In this document: positions 1 to 8,126 of the stretch, piece after piece
How the letters are laid out: each line of letters begins with the position of its first letter
Numbering within the stretch: position 1 is the first letter of the stretch
NCBI RefSeq assembly: GCF_014207985.1
Contig: NZ_JACHMI010000001.1
Span: forward strand, 10,089,001 to 10,153,000
Direction: 5' to 3'
DNA from: Nonomuraea rubra
Lineage (GTDB): Bacteria; Actinomycetota; Actinomycetes; Streptosporangiales; Streptosporangiaceae
DNA: 64,000 nucleotides
Program-made: the position numbers and the translations under genes
Notes under the pieces: generated by a model
Seen by the model: only the letters and a program-made list of their open reading frames with translations
Told to the model about the DNA's origin: nothing
The model's database searches: none

Positions 1-81
1 ACCGCCTCGCCCAACTTCGCCACTCCGGCACGAACCGCCTCGCCCAACTTCGCCACTCCGGCACGAACCGCCTCGCCCAAA
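1..81. repeat. 33-bp direct tandem repeat at the window edge
   Basis: The unit beginning ACCGCCTCG recurs at positions 1, 34 and 67, an exact 33-bp period. Two full copies and a partial third are visible and the array is cut by the window start. The period is a multiple of three, so reading frames stay open through it, but I see no recognisable protein. The rest of 82-500 is C-rich and I find no gene in it. Confidence 0.85.
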
Positions 82-500
82 CCTTGGCATTCCCTCGCGA
101 AGCACCCTCGTTCGAATCCTCGCCACCCCCGCACGAGGCCCTTCAACCCACCGTCACACCACCATTCAGTGCGCGAGCCCGAGCCACCCTCGCCCACAGC
201 ACCTACCACCAGCAGCGCGAACCCTCGCACCCCACCACACCACACCAGCGTGGCCCTCAGCCCCGTCAATCAACCCACGCACTACCGATAACGCAATCCA
301 GAGCCGCCCCTGACAGCACGAGCCTCATCCACCCTCAACCGCCACCGCCATGGGTCCAATCATCACCACCGTCCCATTCCTCCAGCGACGGAGCCCACGA
401 GCCACCCGCACCACCGGGGACGAGCCCTCTCTCGCCCAGGCATCGCCGACCTGGCACACGGCGACCGGTCACACCCCGTCCCAGCATCACCACACACCAG

Positions 501-660
501 ACCGGCGCACGCCAGCACACCACCAGACCAGCGCGCCGCCAGACCGGCGCATCACCACGCCAGCACACCACCGAACCGGCGCACGCCAGCACACCACCAG
601 ACGCGCACGCCAGCACACCACCGAACCGGCGCACGCCAGCACACCACCAGACCGGCACAC
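501..660. repeat. Irregular 26-27 bp tandem repeats
   Basis: About six diverged copies of a unit built from ACCGGCGCACGCCAG followed by CACACCACCAG lie just beyond the 3' end of the dehydrogenase gene. Copies vary in length and in the first few bases. The array keeps long frames open on both strands; these predicted proteins are low-complexity His/Pro/Thr or Ala/Gly/Val strings and I treat them as artefacts. Confidence 0.75.
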
Positions 661-715
661 CGCCAGATCAGCGGACCCTCGACTCGACGGGACAAACCCG
701 TCACTCAGTCGTCAC

Positions 716-2185
716 TCACGCCTGGAGCCGACCATCCACCCTCCGAGGAATGGACAACGGGTTGGCGTCCTTGAGCTCCTCCGGCAGCAGCTCCTCCGGC
801 CAGTCCTGGTAAGCGGTCGGAGCCAGCCACCGCCCGATCGCCGTAGCCCCCACAGACGTGTAGCTCGTCGTAGCAGCAGGCCAAGGCCCACCGTGATGCA
901 TGGCCCAGCACACAGCCACACCGGTCGGCCACCCGTTCCAGATAAGCCGCCCAGCCCTCTTGCCCAGCACCTCGGCGACCTCTCCGGCCTCCCCCGGCTC
1001 GGTGCTGTGGATGGTCGCCGTCAACGACCCATCGAGCCGCTCGAGCACCGGCCGCAGGTCGGAGACGTCCCGATAAGTCACCACGATCGACGCCGGCCCG
1101 AAGCACTCCTCACCGATCTGCGGGAGCTTCGACGCGAACGTCTCGAGATCGGCCGTGAACACCTTGGGCGTGACCGCCAGGCTCCCCTCCCCGGGCTTGC
1201 CCTCGGCGAGCAGCTGCAACTGCCCCAGCCGCTCGACGCCTCCGAGGTACCCGTCCCTGATCCGCTCGGCGAGCATGGGCCCACCGGCCGTGCCCTCGAC
1301 GGCCTCCACGAGAGCCTTGCGCAGCTCGTCCCCCTCGGGCACGAACATAAGCCCCGGATTCGTGCAGAACTGCCCGACCCCGAGCGTCAGCGAAGCGGCG
1401 AACCCGGTCGCCACCTCCTTGACCGGCGCGGACGGCAGCACGACGACGGGGTTGACGCTCCCGAGCTCGCCGTAGAACGGGATCGGCACCTCCCGCTCGT
1501 CGATCAGCTTCTGGATCGCCTTGCCGCCGGCCACCGACCCGGTGAACCCGGCCGCCACCACGCTCGGGTGTTGCACCAGGTCGACACCGGCCTGCATGCC
1601 CTGCACCAGCCCGAGCAGGTCGGGGTAGGGCAGCGCCTCCCGTACGATCTTCGCCACCCGCTCGGACGTGTTCGGGTGCCCGGGGTGCGCCTTCACGACC
1701 ACGGGGCAGCCCGCCGCGAGCGCGGAGGCGGTGTCACCGCCGGCGACGGAGAATGCGAACGGGAAGTTGCTGGCCGCGAACACGGCCACGACGCCCTGCA
1801 GCGCGTGCTTCATCCGGCGCACATCCGGCCTGGGCGGCGCGAGGGAAGGGTCAGCGTGATCGATGATGGCTTCCAGGTAGCCGCCGTCCCTGATCACCTC
1901 GGCGAAGAGCCGGAACTGCCCCGCCGTACGCGCCACCTCGCCCCGAAGCCGCACCTCGCCGAGCGCGGTCTCCTGGTCGGCGAGCTGCCAGAGCTCGTCC
2001 ACATGCGCGCTCAGCGCATCGGCAACGGCCTCCAGCGCGACGGCTCGCTCGGCGGCCGGGGTCGCCCGCCAGGCCGCGCCCGCGGCGGCCGCAGCGGAAA
2101 CGATCAAGTCGACCCCGGCGCTGTCGGTCTCGGGCAGGGCGGTGCCCACGGTCTCGCCGGTCCTGGGGTCGTGTCCGTAGATCAT
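716..2185 (-). CDS. 2,5-dioxovalerate (alpha-ketoglutaric semialdehyde) dehydrogenase
   Basis: NAD(P)-dependent aldehyde dehydrogenase of 489 residues, expected to oxidise 2,5-dioxovalerate to 2-oxoglutarate, the last step of D-glucarate breakdown. Visible features are the cofactor-domain FTGS motif near residue 215, the general-base Glu in YGELGS near 240 and the nucleophile Cys in GQFCTNPG near 274. The FYGELGSVNP form is what I associate with the ketoglutaric semialdehyde subgroup rather than betaine-aldehyde enzymes. A GAAGG element sits about 9 nt before the ATG. It is divergent from the glucarate dehydratase, which supports the substrate. The C-terminal extension after residue 470 is ordinary for the group. 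Confidence 0.85.
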   Translation of the reverse strand: MIYGHDPRTGETVGTALPETDSAGVDLIVSAAAAAGAAWRATPAAERAVALEAVADALSAHVDELWQLADQETALGEVRLRGEVARTAGQFRLFAEVIRDGGYLEAIIDHADPSLAPPRPDVRRMKHALQGVVAVFAASNFPFAFSVAGGDTASALAAGCPVVVKAHPGHPNTSERVAKIVREALPYPDLLGLVQGMQAGVDLVQHPSVVAAGFTGSVAGGKAIQKLIDEREVPIPFYGELGSVNPVVVLPSAPVKEVATGFAASLTLGVGQFCTNPGLMFVPEGDELRKALVEAVEGTAGGPMLAERIRDGYLGGVERLGQLQLLAEGKPGEGSLAVTPKVFTADLETFASKLPQIGEECFGPASIVVTYRDVSDLRPVLERLDGSLTATIHSTEPGEAGEVAEVLGKRAGRLIWNGWPTGVAVCWAMHHGGPWPAATTSYTSVGATAIGRWLAPTAYQDWPEELLPEELKDANPLSIPRRVDGRLQA

Positions 2186-2243
2186 CGAATGGCCCTTCGG
2201 AGTCTTGACACTTCTTCAATCTGATTCTTACAGTTGCGGCTAC

Positions 2244-2253
2244 TTGTCCACAA
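2244..2253. promoter_or_regulatory. Candidate GntR/FadR-type operator TTGTCCACAA
   Basis: The decamer TTGT-CC-ACAA is a near-perfect dyad fitting the TNGT-N-ACNA pattern of FadR-subfamily GntR operators. It lies in the 103-bp gap between the two divergent glucarate genes, so one protein could control both. No GntR gene is adjacent; the nearest in the window is near 15.6 kb and is of the UTRA type. The site is short and could occur by chance. Confidence 0.35.
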
Positions 2254-2288
2254 ATCTGGCTATCGTTCACATATATGGACGGCTCGCG

Positions 2289-3545
2289 ATGATCATCAGG
2301 CAGATCCACGTCACCCCCGTCGCCTTCCGGGATCCGCCTCTCCTGAACGCCGCCGGAATCCACGAGCCATGGACTCTCCGTACCATTGTCGAGGTCGTCA
2401 CAGACGAGGGCCTGACCGGGTTGGGTGAGACCTACGGCGATCTCGAACACCTCGGCAAGGTACGCGAATGCGCCCAGGCCCTGATCGGCCTCGACGTCCA
2501 CGCCTTGAACGCGATGTACGCCCGAATCGCCGCACTCGTCGGCGGAACGGTGCACGACCTGCACGGCCTCACCGGCGCCGCCACCACGGAGAAGAGCATC
2601 GACCGCGTCTTCTCCCCCTTCGAGGTGGCCTGCCTGGACATCCGCGGCAAGGCGGCAGGCGTCCCGGTGTCCGACCTCCTGGGCGGCAAGGTCAGGGACG
2701 CGGTCCCGTACAGCGCGTACCTCTTCTACAAGTGGGCCGGCCACCCGGGCGAGGACCCGGACAGGTTCGGCGCCGCACTCGACGAAGCCGCCCTCATCGA
2801 GCAGACAAAGCTCCTCATCAACGAGTACGGCTTCCAGTCCATCAAGCTCAAGGGCGGCGTCTTCCCGCCCGACCAGGAGATCGCCGCGATCCGCGCCCTG
2901 CACGAGGCGTTCCCCGGCATCCCGCTCCGCCTCGACCCGAACGCCGCCTGGTCGATCGCCACCTCGATCCGCGTCGGCAGAGAACTCGAAGGCACCCTCC
3001 AGTACCTGGAGGACCCGACCTCCGGCATCGACGGCATGGCGGAGGTGGCGGCCGCCGTCCCCATGCCGCTCGCCACCAACATGTGCGTGGTCACCCCGGA
3101 ACACTTCCCGCCGGCGATGGCCTCCCGCGCCATCGGTGTTCTCCTCCTGGACCACCACTACTGGGGCGGCCTCGTACGTTCTTCGCACATCGCCGCCATG
3201 TGCGACGCCTTCGGCCTGGGCATGTCCATGCACTCCAACTCCCATCTCGGCATCAGCCTGGCCGCCATGACCCACCTGGCCTCCGCCACGCCGAACCTCA
3301 CCTTCGCCTGCGACACGCACACCCCCTGGCAGGACGGCCAGGACGTGGTCCTCCCGGGCCCCCTCCGCTTCGTGAACGGCACCGTCCCGGTGCCCACCAC
3401 CCCGGGCCTGGGTGTGGAACTGGACAGGGACGCCTTGGCAGTGATGAACGAGCAGTACGAGAAGTGCGGAATCCGCTCCCGCGACGACACGTCGTACATA
3501 CAACGCTTCGACCCCTCCTTCTCCCCGAAGAAACCCCGCTGGTGA
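2289..3545 (+). CDS. gudD: Glucarate dehydratase, enolase superfamily
   Basis: Dehydrates D-glucarate (and possibly L-idarate) to 5-keto-4-deoxyglucarate using Mg2+. The 418 residues show an enolase-type capping domain, then a barrel with the KxK base motif (IKLKGG, near 186-188), metal ligands Asp (RLDPN, near 216), Glu (YLEDP, near 241) and Asn (ATNM, near 264), and a His in MHSNSHLG near 315. The order KxK, D, E, N, H matches the glucarate dehydratase subgroup. I chose ATG 2289 because MIIRQIHVTPVAF is the usual beginning; no Shine-Dalgarno sequence precedes it. It is divergent from the dioxovalerate dehydrogenase. No separate 5-keto-4-deoxyglucarate dehydratase is present here; the dapA at 12.7 kb looks like the lysine enzyme. 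Confidence 0.85.
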   Translation: MIIRQIHVTPVAFRDPPLLNAAGIHEPWTLRTIVEVVTDEGLTGLGETYGDLEHLGKVRECAQALIGLDVHALNAMYARIAALVGGTVHDLHGLTGAATTEKSIDRVFSPFEVACLDIRGKAAGVPVSDLLGGKVRDAVPYSAYLFYKWAGHPGEDPDRFGAALDEAALIEQTKLLINEYGFQSIKLKGGVFPPDQEIAAIRALHEAFPGIPLRLDPNAAWSIATSIRVGRELEGTLQYLEDPTSGIDGMAEVAAAVPMPLATNMCVVTPEHFPPAMASRAIGVLLLDHHYWGGLVRSSHIAAMCDAFGLGMSMHSNSHLGISLAAMTHLASATPNLTFACDTHTPWQDGQDVVLPGPLRFVNGTVPVPTTPGLGVELDRDALAVMNEQYEKCGIRSRDDTSYIQRFDPSFSPKKPRW

Positions 3546-3562
3546 CCCACATCCACACGCAC

Positions 3563-3612
3563 ACCAACACCAGCGCCAACACCAGCGCCAACGCCAACGC
3601 CAACGCCAACGA
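3563..3612. repeat. Hexamer-like tandem repeat CCAACG/CCAGCG
   Basis: About eight contiguous hexamers of the form CCAACA, CCAGCG or CCAACG run just after the gudD stop. The rest of 3546-3769 shows no gene and no convincing terminator, so gudD and the next gene could be co-transcribed. Confidence 0.7.
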
Positions 3613-3796
3613 ACAGCCTGCTCCACCCGCACAACCGAACAAACCTCGCCCGCAAACCCACTGATCGGTCCCCCCGGAGCGCTCACCGACGAGCACCGGC
3701 CAGGAGACTTGTGGCTACAGCACGTCAACACAACGACCCGCTGGTGAATGCCGGCGAGATGACCCATCGATGACCGTCGGCAAGGAGACCCCGTTG

Positions 3797-4939
3797 ATGA
3801 ACGTCGCCTACCTCTACCCCTGGGACGTGGTGGGAGACCCATCAGCCCCCGGCCGCTTGGCAGACCTCGGCGTCCAGACGGTCGCCCTGGCGGCCATGTA
3901 CCACTCGACGAGGGCAGCCACGCCGTACCACCCCGCTCATCGTGTCCTCGACGTCCCACACCCGGCCTTCTACCTCCCGATCCGCCCGTCGTCCTGGTCT
4001 CGCCTGGTCCCCGCCTCCCCCACGTGGACCCCCGCCGATGCCTATCTCCAGGCCAGGGATGCCCTGAAGGCCGTCGGCCTCCAGGTGCACGCCTGGACCG
4101 TCCTCACGCACAACTCACACCTGGGCTCGGCGAACCCCGACCTCGTCGTGCGCAACGCCTTCGGCGACCCGTACCCCTACGCCCTGTGCCCGGCCCATGA
4201 GGACGTCATCGAGTACTGCGAACGCCTGGTCCGGGAGATCCTCGAGGTAGGCGAGCCCGACGGCCTGATCCTGGAGGCCTGCGGCCCCATGGGCTTCGGC
4301 CACCAGACCGTCCACGAGAAGACGTCCGGCGCAGACTGGACCCCCGCAGACATCGACCTCCTCTCCCTCTGCTTCTGCACGAACTGCGCCCCCCGCTACC
4401 CAGACCCGACAAGAGCCACCGTCCGCGCCGCCATCGACCGCACCACCCCGACAGACACCGCCACCTCCCACACCCCCGGCACCGCCGCAGAGGCCCTCGG
4501 CCCACTCGCCGACGAGGTACGCACCATCCGCGTAGCCCAAACGACGACCCTCCGCGAGCGCCTCATCTCCGCCGCCCGAAGCACCGCCGCCAACGTCCCC
4601 ATCACCCTGCACGCCAACCCGGACCCCTGGGCCACCGGCGCCTTCGCCCCTCTCCCATCGGGCGAACCGGGAGCAGACGTCCTGGTGGCCAACTGCTGGG
4701 GCGACCCGGCCACGGACGCCATCCGCCTTGCCCGCCTCAAGGACCTGTCCACCCCCGACCAGCGAGTCGGCGCCTACGTCCTAGCCCTCCCGCCCCGCCC
4801 CGCCGACCCGGACGTCCTGGCAGACCAGCTCAGGACCTATTCCAAGGCCGGCGCCTCAGAGTTCCACCTGTACCACGCCGGCCTGGCCTCCCCCCAACGC
4901 CTGGCCGCCCTCACCAGAGCCCTCCGCCTCCATGGCTAG
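3797..4939 (+). CDS. Unrecognised protein of the glucarate cluster, TIM-barrel-like
   Basis: A 380-residue soluble protein that I cannot name. The start at 3797 is fixed by AAGGAG at 3782-3787, nine nt upstream; the longer ATG at 3770 has no ribosome site. It alternates hydrophobic strands and helices like a barrel: MNVAYLYPWDV, GLQVHAWTVL, DGLILEACG, VPITLHANP, DVLVANCWG, RVGAYVLALP, EFHLYHAGL. A Cys cluster CFCTNC lies near residues 192-197. This resembles glycoside-hydrolase-like barrels, but no catalytic acid pair can be assigned. Its position behind gudD suggests a role with sugar acids or glycosides yielding them; that is inference only. Codon use is as GC-rich as its neighbours. Confidence 0.8.
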   Translation: MNVAYLYPWDVVGDPSAPGRLADLGVQTVALAAMYHSTRAATPYHPAHRVLDVPHPAFYLPIRPSSWSRLVPASPTWTPADAYLQARDALKAVGLQVHAWTVLTHNSHLGSANPDLVVRNAFGDPYPYALCPAHEDVIEYCERLVREILEVGEPDGLILEACGPMGFGHQTVHEKTSGADWTPADIDLLSLCFCTNCAPRYPDPTRATVRAAIDRTTPTDTATSHTPGTAAEALGPLADEVRTIRVAQTTTLRERLISAARSTAANVPITLHANPDPWATGAFAPLPSGEPGADVLVANCWGDPATDAIRLARLKDLSTPDQRVGAYVLALPPRPADPDVLADQLRTYSKAGASEFHLYHAGLASPQRLAALTRALRLHG

Positions 4940-5168
4940 CTAACAAACGCGGGGGCTTGCTGGGTTGGGGCATGAGATGGCCTCTTGGGCTGGCGACAGG
5001 AGAGGGGCTTACTCGATGAGAAACGTGAGAGGCGCTCGATGGTTTCGAGGCCTGAGACAGCGCTTCTGAAGCCAGGTCACTTTGAGGAGAGGAAGGAGCT
5101 TCGGGATGGGGTTGTGAGAGGAGCGTGTTGGGATCGGGTCCCAACAGGAAACTTGTGGGTTGGGCACC

Positions 5169-5301
5169 GCACCACCGCACCACCGCACCACCGCACCACC
5201 GCACCACCGCACCACCGCACCACCGCACCACCGCACCACCGCACCACCGCACCACCGCACCACCGCACCACCGCACCACCGCACCACCGCACCACCGCAC
5301 C
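5169..5301. repeat. Perfect 8-bp tandem array (GCACCACC)n, 16.6 copies
   Basis: Sixteen exact copies of GCACCACC plus five further bases, with no interruption. Because 8 is not a multiple of 3 and the unit lacks stops on either strand, all six frames are open and give TTAPPHHR-like or VVRWCGGA-like octapeptides, so the long ORFs here are artefacts. Such an array should change copy number by slippage. The rest of 4940-5450 holds no gene I can support. Confidence 0.95.
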
Positions 5302-5450
5302 GACCGGCTACTCCCATGACCCCATGTGCTCGCCACCCCACCACAGGCACCAACCCCTCAGATCTCGCAACCGTCACACCCTGCTGAGACCACAAGCCAC
5401 CGCACGAGCACACTCCACCGACCCGCCTAGCTCCCCCACCAGCGCGGCGT

Positions 5451-5478
5451 GTGACAGCCATCCCGGCATGGATAGGTT
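5451..5478 (+). promoter_or_regulatory. Leaderless promoter of the DUF402 gene
   Basis: A -35 box GTGACA (5451-5456, five of six to TTGACA) and a -10 box TAGGTT (5473-5478) are 16 bp apart. The -10 ends seven nt before ATG 5486, so transcription should start at or next to the A of the start codon. No Shine-Dalgarno sequence is present. Confidence 0.6.
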
Positions 5479-5485
5479 TATTCAT

Positions 5486-5983
5486 ATGACCGATGTGCGA
5501 ATCGTCTTCAGAAAATACGGCGGCGCATTGCACTGGAACCATCCCGCTCGGCTACTAGGTGAGGACGAGCACGGCGTCTGGGTCGAAGTGCCCGGTGGGA
5601 CGGTCGCTCGGAAGGGCGAAGGCCCGCCTGTCACGTGGGAGTCGACCGCGATCATGCTGTTCCCCCGGGACGCCTGGTGGACAGCGTCCTTCAACACTCC
5701 ACCCCACAGAAGCGAAATCTACGTCGACGTCACTACCGTTCCGGTGTGGAAAGACGATGAGGTCACCATGCTCGACCTCGACCTGGACGTGATCCGAATG
5801 AGAGATGGGCGACTCATCCTGGATGATGTAGACGAATTCGCAGAACACCAAATCTTGCTGCGCTATCCACCAGAGCTCATCACACAAGCAGAAGAAACCG
5901 CACACTGGCTACTCGAAGCAGTAGGCGAAAGAAAAGGGCCTTTCGGCGGCGCACACTTGGACTGGCTCTCAAAGACGTTCTGA
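5486..5983 (+). CDS. DUF402 family protein
   Basis: A 165-residue protein of the DUF402 (YgaC-like) family, whose known members hydrolyse nucleoside phosphates; the role of this one is not shown by sequence. Typical features are the start MTDVRIVFRKYGGALHWNH, a GTVARKG beta segment, the central FPRDAWWTASF, and the acidic metal-binding stretch around MLDLDLDVI-GRLILDDVDEF with a following Arg/Tyr. I chose ATG 5486 over ATG 5468 because the promoter box fits a leaderless start there and family members begin this way. It stands alone between the octamer array and the response regulator gene. Slightly lower GC than its neighbours toward the 3' end. Confidence 0.8.
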   Translation: MTDVRIVFRKYGGALHWNHPARLLGEDEHGVWVEVPGGTVARKGEGPPVTWESTAIMLFPRDAWWTASFNTPPHRSEIYVDVTTVPVWKDDEVTMLDLDLDVIRMRDGRLILDDVDEFAEHQILLRYPPELITQAEETAHWLLEAVGERKGPFGGAHLDWLSKTF

Positions 5984-6040
5984 ACCCAATACACACTCTA
6001 GCGCAAGACCAACCAACCGCAAATTAACAACCGAGCACCA

Positions 6041-6682
6041 TCACGCGGCTGCGGAAACCAGCCCACTCTCATACGCCGCAATGACAAGTTGAGCCCGATC
6101 CCGGGCCTCCAATTTGGCCAGCAGTCGCGTGATGTGCGTCTTCACAGTAGCCATGCTGACCTGCAGATGCGCCACGATCTCGCGATTCGACAACCCTCGC
6201 GCAATCAACAGCAACACTTCCCGCTCCCGCTCAGTGACCCCCTCCAGCCCCTTCACCTGAGGCGGAACGGGAGTACGCGTGAACTCTTCGATCAATCTAC
6301 GCGTAACGGTTGGCGCCAGCAGCGCTTCCCCTCCTGCCACAACACGTATGGCAGCGAGCAAATCAGCAGGCGGAGTATCTTTCAACAAGAATCCACTCGC
6401 TCCGGCCCGGAGCGCATCATAAACATACGCATCGAGATCGAACATCGTCACCACGAGAACCCGAGCAGCATCCTTGATATGGCGGGTGGCCTCTATCCCA
6501 TCCATGCCGGGCATGCGCACATCCATGAGTACCACATCCGGCCGCCGTTCCAGCACGATGTCAACAGCCTCGGCGCCGGTCCCCGCTTCCCCCACCACCT
6601 CCAGATCAGGCTCGGAGTCGACCAGCACCTTGAAGCTTCCCCTGAGCAACGCCTGATCATCGGCGATGACCACTCGAATCAC
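6041..6682 (-). CDS. Response regulator, NarL/LuxR family
   Basis: A 213-residue two-component regulator. The receiver domain (about 1-120) has the acidic pair near residues 8-9, phospho-acceptor Asp54 in VLMDVRMPG, a switch Thr in LVVTMF and Lys in LLKDTPPA. The C-terminal LuxR helix-turn-helix (about 147-210) reads TEREREVLLLIARGLSNREI then VSMATVKTHITRLL. Its ATG overlaps the kinase stop by four nt (ATGA), so the two are translationally coupled. It probably controls the adjacent divergent ABC exporter, the usual arrangement for this pairing in actinobacteria. Confidence 0.92.
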   Translation of the reverse strand: MIRVVIADDQALLRGSFKVLVDSEPDLEVVGEAGTGAEAVDIVLERRPDVVLMDVRMPGMDGIEATRHIKDAARVLVVTMFDLDAYVYDALRAGASGFLLKDTPPADLLAAIRVVAGGEALLAPTVTRRLIEEFTRTPVPPQVKGLEGVTEREREVLLLIARGLSNREIVAHLQVSMATVKTHITRLLAKLEARDRAQLVIAAYESGLVSAAA

Positions 6683-8013
6683 GGCGCCTCCCCGTACGGC
6701 AACGTGGCGGACACTCGAAACCCCCGCCCAGCCAGGCTCCCGGCCTCGAACACGCCGCCGTACATCATGACCCGCTCCCGCATGCCGATCAGACCGTGCC
6801 CAGCGCCATCCCCCGGCAATGTACGCCGCCCCGACCCATCATCGACCACCTCGATCCGCACCTCCTCGCCTTCGTCGACGACGGACACACGGCAACGAGC
6901 AGGCGCCGCATGCTTGACCACATTCGTGAGCGCCTCCTGCACGATCCGATACACCGCCAACCCCACCCCATCAGGAAGCCGCCGCCAAACTTCTTCCTCT
7001 CCTCGCGCCGCCTCGTCGCGCACCTCGGCTCTTCCGAATGCCGCCCCTTCAGAAGGCGAGGCTTCCGCCCGCCCCAGCGCTGCCTCTCCCTGGAAGCTCC
7101 CCGTCCTTCTCCCCACCGCTCCCTCCTGCGGCACCGCACCGGATCCTCTCCCCTCACCGGCCTCAACACGAAGATCAAGCTCCACCTCTACGCCGGCCAG
7201 CCGAGCCTGCCCCACCAGACCTTGAAGCCCCGCCAAACCCGGTGCAGGCACGCGGTCGGGCACAGCCGTCGACCTGAGCACACCCAGAAGATGCCGCATC
7301 TCGACCAGAGCGCTCCGACTGGCGGTCTCGATCACGCGCAAGGCATCGTGCGCCTCTTCAGGCTTGGTCGCCATGACATGATTGGCGACCCCGGCCTTGA
7401 CCGCGATCAGCCCCACACTGTGCGTGACCACGTCGTGCAGCTCCCGGGCGATCCTTAACCGCTCCTCGGCCACCGCCTGCGCCGCCAGCCGTTCGGCGTC
7501 ACGTGCGGCATAGGACCTGCGCTCCTGTACGGCCCGGCCGATCGTCCACGCTCCTCCCAACGCCGCGATGCCCATGAGCGGCTGGTCGAGGTGCAAGAGC
7601 CAGTCGGGAGCCCGGTCTCGAGGTGTGCCCGCCACCGTCATGCCCACGATGGTCACCAAGCTCACCAGCCCGATGGCCGATGTCGGGATCGCCGGGCCGC
7701 GTCTGTCGGACAGCGCGACGATGTACAGGGCGTACGCGGGCGCGAGGTACACAAGCCCCACGCCGCCGACCAGCGCGGTATAGACGGCGAGCAGCAGCGT
7801 GAAGCAGAAGACGGGCACCGGCCAGAGCCTGCGTAGCGCCAGCGGCAGCCCGAGGCCGGCAGGAAGGGCGAGCCGCATCCACGGCGGCAGCGGCTCGGCG
7901 TGAACCGTTACGGTGAAGAAGATGAACGCCGCGCACACGCCCGCAGCCGCATCGAGCATGACCAATTCGCGGCGGCTCATGCGTCTGGCGAAGAAGGGGT
8001 GCGTGTCGTTCAC
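6679..8013 (-). CDS. Sensor histidine kinase, HisKA_3 type
   Basis: A 444-residue membrane kinase. Several hydrophobic segments fill residues 17-160, with little extracytoplasmic sequence, so it may sense within or through the membrane. The dimerisation box RIARELHDVVTHSVG carries the phospho-acceptor His193; the N box is QEALTNVVKHA near 360-369 and the G box is GHGLIGMRERV near 405. Residues about 284-343 form a low-complexity insert with repeated GxAxFGRAE-like pieces between the dimerisation and ATPase parts. The start is GTG 8013. It forms an operon with the NarL-type regulator. Confidence 0.9.
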   Translation of the reverse strand: MNDTHPFFARRMSRRELVMLDAAAGVCAAFIFFTVTVHAEPLPPWMRLALPAGLGLPLALRRLWPVPVFCFTLLLAVYTALVGGVGLVYLAPAYALYIVALSDRRGPAIPTSAIGLVSLVTIVGMTVAGTPRDRAPDWLLHLDQPLMGIAALGGAWTIGRAVQERRSYAARDAERLAAQAVAEERLRIARELHDVVTHSVGLIAVKAGVANHVMATKPEEAHDALRVIETASRSALVEMRHLLGVLRSTAVPDRVPAPGLAGLQGLVGQARLAGVEVELDLRVEAGEGRGSGAVPQEGAVGRRTGSFQGEAALGRAEASPSEGAAFGRAEVRDEAARGEEEVWRRLPDGVGLAVYRIVQEALTNVVKHAAPARCRVSVVDEGEEVRIEVVDDGSGRRTLPGDGAGHGLIGMRERVMMYGGVFEAGSLAGRGFRVSATLPYGEAP

Positions 8014-8080
8014 GCGTTGAACCGTAGCCGCTGCGGCGGGCTGAGCACGTCAACCCAGGGTCTGACCTTGAAGTTCGAAC
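8008..8080. promoter_or_regulatory. Two GTTC...GAAC dyads between kinase and exporter genes
   Basis: GTTCA-N5-TGAAC lies at 8008-8022, over the kinase start codon, and the palindrome GTTCGAAC at 8073-8080, just before the exporter genes. Both place GTTC opposite GAAC and both sit in the divergent control region, so they may be binding sites for the response regulator. No matching -35/-10 pair could be fixed. Confidence 0.35.
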
Positions 8081-8126
8081 CGTGGTCCGACGCGACACCG
8101 CCCCACCACCCCGCATCCTTTACGGC

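Noticed and set aside
105..130. GTTCGAATCC, resembling a tRNA T-loop
   Set aside because: The flanks CCTCG and CCTCG cannot pair as a T-stem and no D or anticodon arm is present.
350..2224. 624-codon plus-strand frame
   Set aside because: It is the shadow of the dioxovalerate dehydrogenase gene and of the upstream repeats; the translation has no recognisable domain.
5009..5542. Trp/Cys/Gly-rich proteins on the minus strand
   Set aside because: They come from the octamer array, which is open in all six frames.
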